Below, in pieces: positions 42,104-51,065 of a stretch of DNA of 60,674 nt (position 1 is the first letter of the stretch; every line of letters begins with the position of its first letter). Location of the stretch: assembly GCA_900319245.1 (NCBI GenBank), contig ONNQ01000018.1, positions 1-60,674 of the forward strand, in the 5' to 3' direction. The position numbers and the translations under genes were made by a program. The notes under the pieces were generated by a model that saw only the letters and a list, made by a program, of their open reading frames with translations, was not told the origin of the DNA and did not search any database. This DNA comes from an uncultured Lachnospiraceae bacterium. Lineage in GTDB: Bacteria > Bacillota > Clostridia > Lachnospirales > Lachnospiraceae.

Positions 42104-45043
42104 TTATTCGACGCAGATCAGGAATCGAAGCGTGTAGTCGTTCTTGGCGCTGTACTGGTACTCCGGCATGACGCCCGGTCCGCACGCGCCTGTGCCGATA
42201 CCCTGCTGGAAGGCCTGGATGGTCACATAAGTACCGGTGCGCTTCTCATCCTCGCGGTGCTTCATCCTGCAGAGCGCCCAGTCGGAATACGGCTTGATGC
42301 CGAGTTCGAACGGCTTGTCCACCGCCTTAAAGGTGACCTTGACTTTGCCGTCGCTCACACTTGCCTCGGTGCAGTCGCAGCGATTGCCGCTCTCCTGCGG
42401 GCGGATGTTGGGCTCTGTCATATCCTTCACAGTGCACTTCACTGTGCGGATCGGGAACTGGTCCTTCATATCGCAGTAGCTTTCACCGGTTCTGCCGGTG
42501 TATTCAACGAGGTCAAAAACGTCCTCGAGGCGGAATGTTTTGCCAAATCGGGGGATAATCTTGTCGCCCTTTACGCAGTGGAGCGTGCTGGTCACAAGAA
42601 TGCCCTCTTCCGTGCCCTCGTAGCTGTCGATCACAGTATAGCGGCCCTTTTTGTTGGTCAGCTCGGTCTCGACCCGGTAGCCGTTCAGGATGGGACTGCT
42701 GGAGATCACTGTCTCGACCTGGTCCATGAAAGGCTCCATCATATTGTGGAACTGCAGGTCCGTGTCGTTGTCTGTAGGTGCTCTGTAAAGCAGCGTGTAC
42801 TCGGAATTGCTCCTCATGACCTGTCCGTCCGGAAGGGTCAGTGCAAAGTGGCCGTTCCGGAAGCTGCAGGTCTCCGGCAGGGGCATGTCGCCCTCTGCGG
42901 ACGGCACATTCTGTCGGATCACAATCTGCTCCTCAGAGACAATTCTGCCTGTCTTCTTGTCCAGTGCCGTTACGATCACGGACAGATTTCCGTCCACCGC
43001 TGCGGGCTCAGGCACTGCGACAATGGTCTTCTCCAAAGGCGCGGCGTCCGCGTCGATCACGTTGATCGTGCCATCATTCCATGTAAAGGTCAGCTGGTAG
43101 CGGTCTCCGGAAGAGAACGCGGTCGTATTAAAGAGTTCAAAACTGCTGCCGGAAATATGGCGCACCCGGATCGGTCTGTAGATAAAGCGAATGATCTTGG
43201 CGCCGGCGGAAGGCGTGCGGTCGGGATAAAACAGACCGTCTACACAGAAGTTTCCGTCATGGGCCCACTCGCCGTGGTCGCCGCCGTAGGTATAGCTTCC
43301 GTCCTCATGAAGGACCGCGTGATCGACCATCTCCCATACGCATCCACCGATCAGGTTGTTGTATTTGTAGATCTCCTCCCAATAGGCCTCCGTGTTGCCG
43401 GGTCCTACGCCCATAGCATGCGCATACTCGCACATGAAATAAGGTCTGTCGTTGAGTTCCTTCTGCTTGCGGCAGTGTTCGCCCACGTCGTGGACCATCT
43501 GCACAGAGGGATACATCTCACTGCCCACATCATAGGCAATACGCTTGCAGTGAATAGCGCTCTCGTAGTGAACAGGCAGATTGGACTGAAGCTTTAAGTA
43601 GTTGTACATAGCGTCCGTATTGTGATAGCCGCCTGCCTCATTGCCAAGGCTCCACATCACAATAGATGTATTGCCGTGGATCTTGTCCCTCTGATAGAGA
43701 CGCGTGATGCGGTCCATATAGTGGGATTCCCATTTGGGGTCATTGCTGATCGTATTGTAGGTGCCGCTGATCTGGTGCGCGAATGTGCCGTGGGTCTCCA
43801 GGTCATTCTCATCCACGATGTAGAGTCCCATTTCATCGGCCAGCTCCAGAAGGAGCGGATCCGGAGGATAGTGGGAAGTGCGGATCATATCGATATTGAA
43901 TTCTTTGCAGATCCTGACGTCGCGCTCGATCTCATCGGGCGTCATTGTGTAGCCATTGGTACAGCTGGTATCGTGATGGTTTACGCCGTGGAACTTGATC
44001 ATTCTGCCGTTCACAAGGAAGCGGTCGCCGATGATCTCCACCGTCTTAAAGCCGATCTTCTCCTTGACGCAGCAGCTCTCGGTCTCATAGTAGATATTGT
44101 AGAGCGTGGGATCTTCTGCGTTCCACTCGGTCACGTCGAGGTCCTCGAAGGCCACTTTGGCAAAACCGTCCGTCACGTCCGCTGTCTCTGTAAGGTGAAG
44201 ACCGTGTCCCTCCAGCGTGAAGGTGACCTTGGTGGGGGTCAGTGTTTTGGCACAAAGCGCGAGGGCATACTTGCCGCCGATCTTGGAAGTCTGCGCATCG
44301 ATCTCGCAGATGTCGGTCGGCTCGCTGATCCGCAGCAGCACGTCGCGGAAAATACCGTTGTTGCGGAACATATCCTGATCCTCGAGGTAGGTGCCGTTGC
44401 ACCAGCGATGTACAACGACCACCATCTCGTTGGTGCCCTCTGTGAGCTTGCCGGTCAGATCGAATTCCGCCGTGTTGTGGGCGCCCTCGGAGTAGCCGAC
44501 AAATTCGCCGTTTACATACAGATCCATGCAGCTGGCCACGCCCAGGAAGGAAATGACGTAATTCTTTTCCGGGTCCTCGATCTCGAGGTCTCTGCGGTAG
44601 ATGCCGACGAAATTGTACTCCTCACCCGGATCCTTGTAGCGCAGGGAGATCTTCTGGTCGACGCCGATCCAGGAGAACACTCTGCCGACCTTCTCAAGCG
44701 TCGGGATCACCGGCGGCTTGAAAGGAAACTGGTAGCGGATGTTGATATAGAAGGGCTTGTCATAGCCGCGGAACTGCCAGCAGGCCGGCACATCGATCTT
44801 GTCGAAGTTCACCTTTTCTGTGTCCAGCATCATGGGCACTTCTGCCGGTCTTTTATAGAATTTGAAGTCCCACTCTCCGTTCAGGCATACGACCTTTTCT
44901 GAAGCGTAGCGCTTCTCCTTGGGCGCCACGCCGTCTGCCTTTGCTCTATCCGGATAAGGGATGAAATAGCTTCTGGCAGGAAGCTTGTTGATCTCATAAA
45001 TGGAGAATGTATGATAGTTGTTCTGGTTGATCTGGTATTTCAT
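42104..45043 (-). CDS. lacZ: GH2 beta-galactosidase
   Basis: 979 residues from MKYQINQNNYHTF, with AGGGGAG six bases upstream; the longer open frame is non-coding. Domain order is sugar-binding jelly roll (RPAEVPMMLDTEKVNF...), immunoglobulin-like domain, TIM barrel and a C-terminal beta-sandwich of bgal small chain type. Catalytic sites are VMWSLGNEAGGYH (acid/base Glu) and FMCEYAHAMGVGPGN (nucleophile Glu); the last loop reads GVGPG where GNGPG is usual. It hydrolyses lactose or other beta-galactosides in the cytoplasm. No permease or LacI-type regulator is next to it, so uptake must be encoded elsewhere. Confidence 0.95.
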   Translation of the reverse strand: MKYQINQNNYHTFSIYEINKLPARSYFIPYPDRAKADGVAPKEKRYASEKVVCLNGEWDFKFYKRPAEVPMMLDTEKVNFDKIDVPACWQFRGYDKPFYINIRYQFPFKPPVIPTLEKVGRVFSWIGVDQKISLRYKDPGEEYNFVGIYRRDLEIEDPEKNYVISFLGVASCMDLYVNGEFVGYSEGAHNTAEFDLTGKLTEGTNEMVVVVHRWCNGTYLEDQDMFRNNGIFRDVLLRISEPTDICEIDAQTSKIGGKYALALCAKTLTPTKVTFTLEGHGLHLTETADVTDGFAKVAFEDLDVTEWNAEDPTLYNIYYETESCCVKEKIGFKTVEIIGDRFLVNGRMIKFHGVNHHDTSCTNGYTMTPDEIERDVRICKEFNIDMIRTSHYPPDPLLLELADEMGLYIVDENDLETHGTFAHQISGTYNTISNDPKWESHYMDRITRLYQRDKIHGNTSIVMWSLGNEAGGYHNTDAMYNYLKLQSNLPVHYESAIHCKRIAYDVGSEMYPSVQMVHDVGEHCRKQKELNDRPYFMCEYAHAMGVGPGNTEAYWEEIYKYNNLIGGCVWEMVDHAVLHEDGSYTYGGDHGEWAHDGNFCVDGLFYPDRTPSAGAKIIRFIYRPIRVRHISGSSFELFNTTAFSSGDRYQLTFTWNDGTINVIDADAAPLEKTIVAVPEPAAVDGNLSVIVTALDKKTGRIVSEEQIVIRQNVPSAEGDMPLPETCSFRNGHFALTLPDGQVMRSNSEYTLLYRAPTDNDTDLQFHNMMEPFMDQVETVISSSPILNGYRVETELTNKKGRYTVIDSYEGTEEGILVTSTLHCVKGDKIIPRFGKTFRLEDVFDLVEYTGRTGESYCDMKDQFPIRTVKCTVKDMTEPNIRPQESGNRCDCTEASVSDGKVKVTFKAVDKPFELGIKPYSDWALCRMKHREDEKRTGTYVTIQAFQQGIGTGACGPGVMPEYQYSAKNDYTLRFLICVE

Positions 45044-45140
45044 GCGTACTCCCCTACTGTGCCGCCTGCGGCGGACCTGCTGTAATTCGTTATAAAACAC
45101 TATTTCTATTATGTACCAGCCACCGCAAAAAGTAAATCGA

Positions 45141-45164
45141 GCCATGTGGAATCGTCCACATGGC
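45141..45164 (-). terminator. Hairpin terminator after the GlsB-like gene
   Basis: GCCATGTGGA-ATCG-TCCACATGGC is a perfect 10-bp hairpin. On the minus strand the run TCGATTTACTTTTT follows, so it should stop transcription from the GlsB-like gene before lacZ. Confidence 0.75.
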
Positions 45165-45235
45165 CCATTACAACTTGCCTTTTTTACAATTGTTCCGGTC
45201 TGCCGTATGCCAAAACACCTGCATTCCCGGCCGCA

Positions 45236-45469
45236 TTATTTGATCATTCTCATGACGGCAATGCAGATGCACGCTCCGATCACCGCGACAATGATATTTC
45301 CGATCGTGCCGTAGCTGTAGATTCCGACGAGTCGCAAAACAGTGCTGCCGACAAATCCGCCAACTACGCCGATGATGATATTACCCAGCATAGAGAATCT
45401 GCTTCCCATGATCTGTCCGGCCAGCCAGCCTGCGATTCCGCCTACGATAATACTAATGATCAAACTCAT
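45236..45469 (-). CDS. GlsB/YeaQ/YmgE family small membrane protein
   Basis: 77 residues from MSLIISIIVGG, with AAAGGAGG upstream. Three hydrophobic, glycine-rich helices with the signatures GGIAGWLAGQIMG and NIIIGVVGGFVGS define the family. Members sit in the cytoplasmic membrane and are linked to stress responses (GlsB anchors Asp23-type proteins in Gram-positives). It is monocistronic. Confidence 0.9.
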   Translation of the reverse strand: MSLIISIIVGGIAGWLAGQIMGSRFSMLGNIIIGVVGGFVGSTVLRLVGIYSYGTIGNIIVAVIGACICIAVMRMIK

Positions 45470-45736
45470 TTTAAAACCTCCTTTAATGTTGCTGTTCTCA
45501 GCGCCACGCACAGTGTAGCATGCATAAATCATTTGTGTAAAGAGAACAAGTTTTTGACTCTTCTACTTCCTTCTGCCTGCGGAAGGCGTGTACTTTTGTC
45601 TGTCATTGTAAGTAAACGTAATTGGTCCAACTTCCTTACAGAATAATCCCGCGATTCTCTCCTGACTTGACGCATTCCCAAAAAGAAGTAAAGTATTGGT
45701 ATACACTGATTTTCTAGAACTTGGAGAGGCATGATC

Positions 45737-46474
45737 ATGAATACATCTAAACATCCCCTGATCTGGGGACACCGGGGCGCAAGCGGGTACGCCCCTGAGA
45801 ACACGCTGCCAGCCTTTCAGATGGCCGCCGACATGGGCGCCGACGGCGTCGAACTGGACATCCAGATGACCAAAGACGGCGTGATCGTCGTCTGCCACGA
45901 CGAGACCATCGACCGCACAAGTACCGGCAAGGGCTGGCTCAAGGACTACACCTTCGACGAACTGCGCCGGCTGGATTTCAGTAATGGGAACGCCGCCTAC
46001 GAGGGAACTAAGATCCCCACGATGGAGGAGGTTCTGGACCTGCTGGATCCCACCGGGCTGACCATCAATATCGAGCTCAAGACCGGCATCATCTTCTATG
46101 ACCGGATTGAGGAAAAGATCCTGGAACTCGTCAGGCGCAAAGGCTGGCAGAACCGCGTGATCTACTCCTCTTTCAACCACTACACAGTGTGCCGGATCAA
46201 GGAACTGGATTCTTCCGCCAAGGTGGGCCTTCTCTACGGCGATGGTCCCATCGATATGCCTGGTTATGGACTCCGTCTAGGCGCGGATGCTCTCCACCCC
46301 GCTTTCTATAACCTCCAGTACCCAAACTACATGGAGGACTGTCGCAAGAACAGCCTGGATGTCAATGTCTGGACCGTCAACTCGGAGAAAGATCTTCTGG
46401 CCTGCCGGGACTATGGTGTCCATGCGGTCATCACCAACTATCCGGCCAAGGCAAGGAAGCTGTATGAAGGGTGA
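45737..46474 (+). CDS. Glycerophosphodiester phosphodiesterase
   Basis: 245 residues from MNTSKHPLIWGHRG; the second of two ATGs is chosen because GGAGAGG lies seven bases before it. Motifs are GHRGASGYAPENTLPAF, GADGVELDIQMTKDG, VCHDETIDRTS and IELKTG, carrying the metal and catalytic residues of GDPD enzymes. It hydrolyses glycerophosphodiesters to glycerol-3-phosphate and an alcohol. Lacking a signal peptide it should be cytoplasmic, like UgpQ. Its TGA stop starts a dispersed repeat. Confidence 0.93.
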   Translation: MNTSKHPLIWGHRGASGYAPENTLPAFQMAADMGADGVELDIQMTKDGVIVVCHDETIDRTSTGKGWLKDYTFDELRRLDFSNGNAAYEGTKIPTMEEVLDLLDPTGLTINIELKTGIIFYDRIEEKILELVRRKGWQNRVIYSSFNHYTVCRIKELDSSAKVGLLYGDGPIDMPGYGLRLGADALHPAFYNLQYPNYMEDCRKNSLDVNVWTVNSEKDLLACRDYGVHAVITNYPAKARKLYEG

Positions 46475-46538
46475 ATCTGCGTCAGTGGACCTGTCCCTCT
46501 GACTCATTGTGTGAGTCACCTGTCCCCTTGACTCACTC
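46472..46538. repeat. Two GTCAGTGGACCTGTCC-type repeats after the phosphodiesterase
   Basis: From the stop codon the sequence runs through GCGTCAGTGGACCTGTCCC and CTGACTCA, then a shorter copy GTGAGTCACCTGTCCCC with TTGACTCA. Both belong to the TGAGTCAG family, best seen at 5594-5625 and 3325-3383. Confidence 0.7.
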
Positions 46539-46544
46539 CTGGAC

Positions 46545-46920
46545 CACGATGCATCTTACTTTGAAAGAATTCTTGTCTAGAGATGCATTTCCCAGCATAT
46601 GGTGATGATTCTGTGCATCTCATACAGAAGATGATCCGACTCGATGATGCATGTTTTCAAAGTGGGCAGAGGAAATCTTAAAACCTAGATTTTAGGATGC
46701 AAATCGAGTGATTGGTGTGCATCATCAACTTGATGATTCACGGATTTTTGATGCATATCTCCTGATTCAGTGGCATATTCGTCGTGAAAAGCAGAGGAAT
46801 ACAAAGATTTCTGAAATGGAGATGCAGCACTTGCATCCTATATTTGATTTTTTGGCAGATTATCTGCCCACTACAAAAAGTCGCATCTCATTCTAGGAAA
46901 ACCAGAAAAATGAGATGCAG
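46545..46920. repeat. GATGCA-rich hairpin island, function unknown
   Basis: GATGCA or its complement TGCATC occurs at 46548 (palindromic GATGCATC), 46582, 46614, 46646, 46696, 46718, 46750, 46821, 46832 and 46914, with CGCATC at 46882. Pairs in opposite orientation can form hairpins: AGATGCA/TGCATCT (46581-46620), GATGCA-GCACT-TGCATC (46821-46837) and GCATCTCATT/AATGAGATGC (46883-46918). Separate stems are ATCATC/GATGAT (46721-46737) and GGCAGA/TCTGCC (46854-46868). The region is AT-rich compared with its neighbours. It may be a structured RNA or a non-autonomous element. Confidence 0.6.
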
Positions 46921-46978
46921 TTGAAGGCACAATAATCAGGAAGTCCACAAGAGATTTGTAACTAAACACTAGTGAACG

Positions 46979-47025
46979 TGTTAACCACATCCCAGGACAT
47001 ATTAACCACACTATCACCCCCCCCC
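46979..47025. repeat. TTAACCACA direct repeats and a nine-C tract
   Basis: TTAACCACA occurs at 46981 and 47002, about two helical turns apart, each preceded by a short variable base pattern. A homopolymer of nine C follows at 47017-47025, immediately before the operon terminator. Such runs are prone to slippage, but no gene reads through this one. Confidence 0.45.
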
Positions 47026-47032
47026 AACGCAC

Positions 47033-47061
47033 AAAACCGGGCTCACAAAGAGCCCGGTTTT
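47033..47061. terminator. Terminator of the aconitase X operon
   Basis: AAAACCGGGCTC and GAGCCCGGTTTT are perfect complements over a short ACAAA loop. A- and T-runs on the two sides make it active in both directions. It lies 54 bases past the transporter stop codon. Confidence 0.9.
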
Positions 47062-47114
47062 AGTATTATCCAGCTATGATATAAGTCCTCGGGACAATGT
47101 CCAATCCCCGCAAC

Positions 47115-48382
47115 TCATTTTCCCATCGGCTGCTTATCCGACATGCGCAGGAAGATGAAGCCCAGCGCAAAGAATACTGCAAGGGACGCCACCGCAATAT
47201 TGATGGTTCCGCCCGCCAGCTTGACAGCAGCGATGACGGCCGATCCCAGGAAGGATGCGCCTTTGGCAAAGATGTCGTAGATGCCAAAATACTCGCCCGA
47301 GTTCTCCGCAGGAATGATCTTGGAGAAGTAGCTTCTGGACAGCGACTGGATCGATCCCTGGAAGCAGCCTACGCCAAACGCCAGGATGCCAAAATCAAGC
47401 AGCGTATGAAGCGTCAACGCATAGAGGCATACGCAGAAGTAGCCAACGATACACACAAGAATCAGCGGCGCCGTTCTGTATTTCCTGGAGAGCCTGGCAA
47501 AAACGAGCGATCCTCCGAAGGCCACGACCTGCGTCGCCAGAAGGAACACGACCTGACCGACCGTGGGAAGTCCCAGGTCCGTGCCGATGTTGATACAGTT
47601 GTCGATAATGGTACCGACGCCGTCAATGTAGAGGAAGAAAGCAATCAGGAAGAACAGAACCTTCTTGTCATGAGTAGCGATCTTCTTGAGCGTGCCAAAA
47701 ATCTTGCGGAAAACATCTCCTATTTCGCCCCTCTCCGCTTCCACATAGTTGATCTGCTTGTACTCCTTGAGGAGCGGCAGCGTGACAAGGAGCCACCAGC
47801 AGCCTGTCACTGCAAAGCCTATAATCCTTGCGACTTTTGGCGAGAATATCATCAAGTTCTCGCTGAGTCCGCCGCCCAGAATGTAAGCCACCATCGCAAC
47901 AATGAAGGGAATGCAGGATCCGATATAGCCCCATGCATAGCCGTAGGAGGAAACCTCATCCATGCGGTCTTCGGACGTGATGTCGTTGAGCATGGAGTCA
48001 TAGAAAGTCAGCGACATAGAATAAAAATCTTTGTCAGTACGAACAAGATGATGAAAATCACCCAGGAGGATGCAAATCCATTCAGAATACAACCGATCAC
48101 TCCCAGTGCCACACATGTCTGGAAGAAAATCTTTTTGCGATCCTTGTGATCCGCTATGGCACCGCAAATAGGACCCAGAATAGCCACCACCACTGTAACG
48201 ACAGAGATTGCGATGGAATAATACGCGGTTGCTCTGTCACCTGTGATCTGCCCCGGCGCATCTCCAATTGCAAGTGCCTTAAAGAAGATCGGAATCAGGG
48301 AACACGCCAGCATTGTAAAGGCTGAATTGCCGACGTCATAGAGTACCCACGCGCGTTCCTTTTTGGTTAGATTTTTGAACAT
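47115..48382 (-). pseudogene. UMF1-type MFS transporter interrupted by a one-base frameshift
   Basis: Two overlapping minus-strand frames encode one major facilitator. Codons from 48382 give MFKNLTKKERAWVLYDVGNS (UMF1/Atg22-type start) and four helices, but stop at 48008-48010. The second frame continues with YSMSLTFYDSMLNDI and seven or eight more helices to 47115. One extra T in the five-T run (five A at 48023-48027 on the plus strand) restores a 422-residue protein of normal length. It is either a real mutation, a slippage switch or an assembly error. It is the last gene of the aconitase X operon and probably imports that pathway's substrate. GAGGGGG precedes the ATG. Confidence 0.85.
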
Positions 48383-48396
48383 AATTGCCCCCTCAT

Positions 48397-50529
48397 TTAT
48401 ACTTTCATCGCCGCCTCGTAGGCGCCCCAGATGACAGACCGGAGGTTTCCGACGCTGCGGCAGTCGCCGATGAACTGCACATTTTTCTTGCCGGCCGCTG
48501 ACAGCGGCGCAGGCAGGTATCCTGCACAGGAGATCACATTGTCGCAGGGAATCTCAAAGTTTTTTCCTTCTTTGTCCATGCAGACCACCGCTCCATCCTT
48601 CACCTCTGTGAGGCGCGTCTCCAAATAGACCGGCACTTTCTTCCAGGCAAAATACTCCCGCAAATAGGAGCTATTGGCCAGGCAAACGCCCTTCTGCTTG
48701 ATCAGATCGTCCATCATCTCGATGATCACCGGCGTTTTTCCCTGCAGCTGCAGCTCATAGGCAATCTCGCAGCCCGTGAGACCGCCGCCGATCACCGCTA
48801 CAGTCTTGCCCACCTTGGATGCACCGACCGGCGCCGCTTCAAACTCCATCCCGGCTGCTTCTACGGCGCCGGGCTCACTCAGGAGGAATTCACATGCCTC
48901 GATCATCTTCTCGTGACCGGGCACATTTTTCAGCACTCGCGGCACCGCCCCGGTCGCCACGATCACCGGCTGATTGCCGAATTCCTGCACTGTGCGCACT
49001 TCGTAGTTATAGTGGATCTCCACGTCAAGCTCTTCCATTTGCCTGCGATACCATGTGAGCAGATCGCGCAGTTTGCCCTTATAGGACTCTGCAGCGGCTG
49101 CGATAAAAGCGCCTCCCAGGCGATCGGACCTCTCATAGATCACAGGATTGTGGCCTCTGAGGGCAAGGACCCTGGCCGCCTCCATGCCGCCGATTCCACC
49201 GCCGACGATCACGACGGTCTGCGGCTTCTTGGTCTTCTGAATATAGTGCTTGTTCCACTGCATCATCTCCGCATTCACTGCGCAGCGCGCAAGGTGAAGG
49301 GAGTCGAACAGATCCTGGTCGTTGGGCACGCCCTTGTAGTGCGCCATGTTGAAGCACCCGTTGTGGCACAGGATGCAGGGGCGTATCTCATCTTCTCTTC
49401 CATCCAGCAGCTTGTTCACCCACTCCGGGTCTGCAAGGAACTGTCTGGCAAAGCCTGCTCCGTCGATTCCTCCTCTTGAGACTGCTTTAGCGGCTGTCAC
49501 AGGGTCCATCCTGCCGGCACAGACTACAGGAATGTCCACGAATTTCCGGATGTGCTCTACGTCTTCCAGGTTACAGTTTTCGGGCATGTATACAGGGGGA
49601 TGTGCCCAATACCAGGCGTCATAGGTCCCGTTGTCGCAGTTCAGCATATCGTACCCTGCGTCCTGCAGATATTTTGCCGCGATCTCCGACTCCTTCATGT
49701 CACGCCCGGCTTCCTCGAACTTCTCACCCGGCAAAGCACCGCGGCGGAAGCCCTTTGTCTTGGAGACGACGCTGTAGCGCAGAGAGACAGGGAAATCGTC
49801 TCCGCACACCTTCTTGATCGCCTGCACGATCTCTACAGGGAAACGATAGCGGTTCTCGAGCGATCCACCGTATTCATCTGTGCGGTGATTCACATATTTG
49901 AGGGTGAACTGGTCGAGCAGGTAGCCCTCGTGCACCGCGTGGATCTCAACGCCATCGACTCCTGCTTCCTTGAGAAGTCTGGAACACTCGGCAAAAGAGT
50001 CCACAAATTTATGTATTTCCTCTACCGTCAGCGCTCTCGAGGGAACCTTGTCCGACCACCGGTTGGGGGCAGGCGAAGCGCTCGCTGTGATCATATCCAG
50101 ATCCATCACGGGCTTGGACGCCTTTCGCAGCGCCTTGTTTGCATAGAGCTGTTCCATCATCTCAGAGATCGTAAAGCTTCTCCCAAATCCCGCCGTCAGC
50201 TGTACGAACAGCTTGGCGCCGGTCTTGTGAAATTCGGGCATCCACTTTGCCAGATCCCTGTACATTTTCTTATTGGTATGCAGCCACTGCCCGAACATGG
50301 GGTTATAGACCGGCTGGCAGCCGGGAAGCACCAATCCAGCGCCTCCTTTTGCTGCTTCCAATATGAATTTGGCCCCTGCTTTATCAAAATGATTCCGCTC
50401 CATCCAGCCGAACAGATCCGTGCCGCCCATTGACGTCACGACAAAGCGGTTCTTGATCTCACAATTTCCAATTTTCCATGGGGTCAGGAGCGCCTGATAT
50501 TCCTTTTTTACAGCCACTTCGGTACTCAT
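48397..50529 (-). CDS. Fe-S flavoprotein of the enoate reductase/2,4-dienoyl-CoA reductase (BaiH-like) family
   Basis: 710 residues, with GAGGAGA before the ATG. The Old Yellow Enzyme barrel (about 10-370) has WKIGNCEIKNRFVVTSMGG, EIHAVHEGYLLDQF and TDEYGGSLENRYRF. CILCHNGCF plus a later Cys supply the 4Fe-4S site (about 388-430). FAD and NAD(P)H domains follow with VVIVGGGIGGMEAARVLALRG and VAVIGGGLTGCEIAYELQ. It is about 60 residues longer than the related enzyme at 32533-34476. Between aconitase X and a transporter it probably reduces the unsaturated product of the dehydratase (inference). Confidence 0.92.
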   Translation of the reverse strand: MSTEVAVKKEYQALLTPWKIGNCEIKNRFVVTSMGGTDLFGWMERNHFDKAGAKFILEAAKGGAGLVLPGCQPVYNPMFGQWLHTNKKMYRDLAKWMPEFHKTGAKLFVQLTAGFGRSFTISEMMEQLYANKALRKASKPVMDLDMITASASPAPNRWSDKVPSRALTVEEIHKFVDSFAECSRLLKEAGVDGVEIHAVHEGYLLDQFTLKYVNHRTDEYGGSLENRYRFPVEIVQAIKKVCGDDFPVSLRYSVVSKTKGFRRGALPGEKFEEAGRDMKESEIAAKYLQDAGYDMLNCDNGTYDAWYWAHPPVYMPENCNLEDVEHIRKFVDIPVVCAGRMDPVTAAKAVSRGGIDGAGFARQFLADPEWVNKLLDGREDEIRPCILCHNGCFNMAHYKGVPNDQDLFDSLHLARCAVNAEMMQWNKHYIQKTKKPQTVVIVGGGIGGMEAARVLALRGHNPVIYERSDRLGGAFIAAAAESYKGKLRDLLTWYRRQMEELDVEIHYNYEVRTVQEFGNQPVIVATGAVPRVLKNVPGHEKMIEACEFLLSEPGAVEAAGMEFEAAPVGASKVGKTVAVIGGGLTGCEIAYELQLQGKTPVIIEMMDDLIKQKGVCLANSSYLREYFAWKKVPVYLETRLTEVKDGAVVCMDKEGKNFEIPCDNVISCAGYLPAPLSAAGKKNVQFIGDCRSVGNLRSVIWGAYEAAMKV

Positions 50530-50592
50530 GCGGATCTCCTCTCTATCCTCTTCTCTATCCTCTCTCTATCCTCTCTTTCGCATCGCAGCCGA
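50530..50592. repeat. AGAGGATAGAG tandem repeats in an intercistronic gap
   Basis: On the minus strand, three near-copies of GAGGATAGAGA(GA) of 11-14 bp stand in tandem directly before the flavoenzyme gene and run into its GAGGAGA ribosome binding site. Each copy resembles a Shine-Dalgarno sequence. Confidence 0.6.
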
Positions 50593-51063
50593 TTACGGTG
50601 CCGCCTCGAATATAACGTCGCATTCCACAAGGACTGTTCCGTCCTCTTTGACATGGATCCTCTGCCCTTCCTTGATTTCTGAAAGGAACTCCTCACCGAG
50701 GTCATCAACCAATACGATGGGATGTTTGGACCAGTTAGCTGTGAGCACTGCACCGGCCACTGCCAGCGTATCCGCCTTTTTGCTAAAGAGCATGCAGGCG
50801 GGGCCAACCCCCATTACAGAAGCACAGTACAACACCATTCCGCCGGTGGTGGATCCGATTGTCTCGGGAAGGCACAGGATCTTTCCGGGGATTTTCTTCC
50901 CATAGAGCTCAGGGTTATTCATATCCTGCAGGACGCCCTTCGGATTCAGGAAGGAACCAGCCGTCTTGAGGTTTGCAAGTGTATTGAACCCGGTATGCGT
51001 GACCAATGCTTCCGCCATCACATCCCCGGGCACAACGACGCGGCCTTTGTACCTTTTGATCAT
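50593..51063 (-). CDS. Aconitase X swivel (small) subunit, DUF126
   Basis: 156 residues from MIKRYKGRVVVPG, which lies eight bases after GGAGG; two earlier ATGs sit too close to or before that site. The swivelling-domain signature GRVVVPGDVMAEALV, KILCLPETIGSTTGGMVLY and the late GQRIHVKEDGTVLVE are typical of the small aconitase X subunit. It docks on the large subunit to complete a dehydratase active site. It starts one base after the large-subunit stop codon region and is clearly co-translated. Confidence 0.9.
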   Translation of the reverse strand: MIKRYKGRVVVPGDVMAEALVTHTGFNTLANLKTAGSFLNPKGVLQDMNNPELYGKKIPGKILCLPETIGSTTGGMVLYCASVMGVGPACMLFSKKADTLAVAGAVLTANWSKHPIVLVDDLGEEFLSEIKEGQRIHVKEDGTVLVECDVIFEAAP

Positions 51064-51065
51064 CG

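Noticed and set aside
41942-43597. 551-codon plus-strand frame, and a 426-codon frame at 43622-44902, opposite lacZ
   Set aside because: Both are antisense to a beta-galactosidase with complete catalytic motifs, and they have no starts with ribosome binding sites or recognisable domains.
46708-46896. 62-codon frame inside the GATGCA island
   Set aside because: No ribosome binding site, no family resemblance, and it covers the hairpin repeats; the repeat structure explains the region better.
46472-47061. CRISPR array
   Set aside because: The repeated GATGCA units are too short, irregularly spaced and in both orientations, and there are no spacers of constant length or cas genes.
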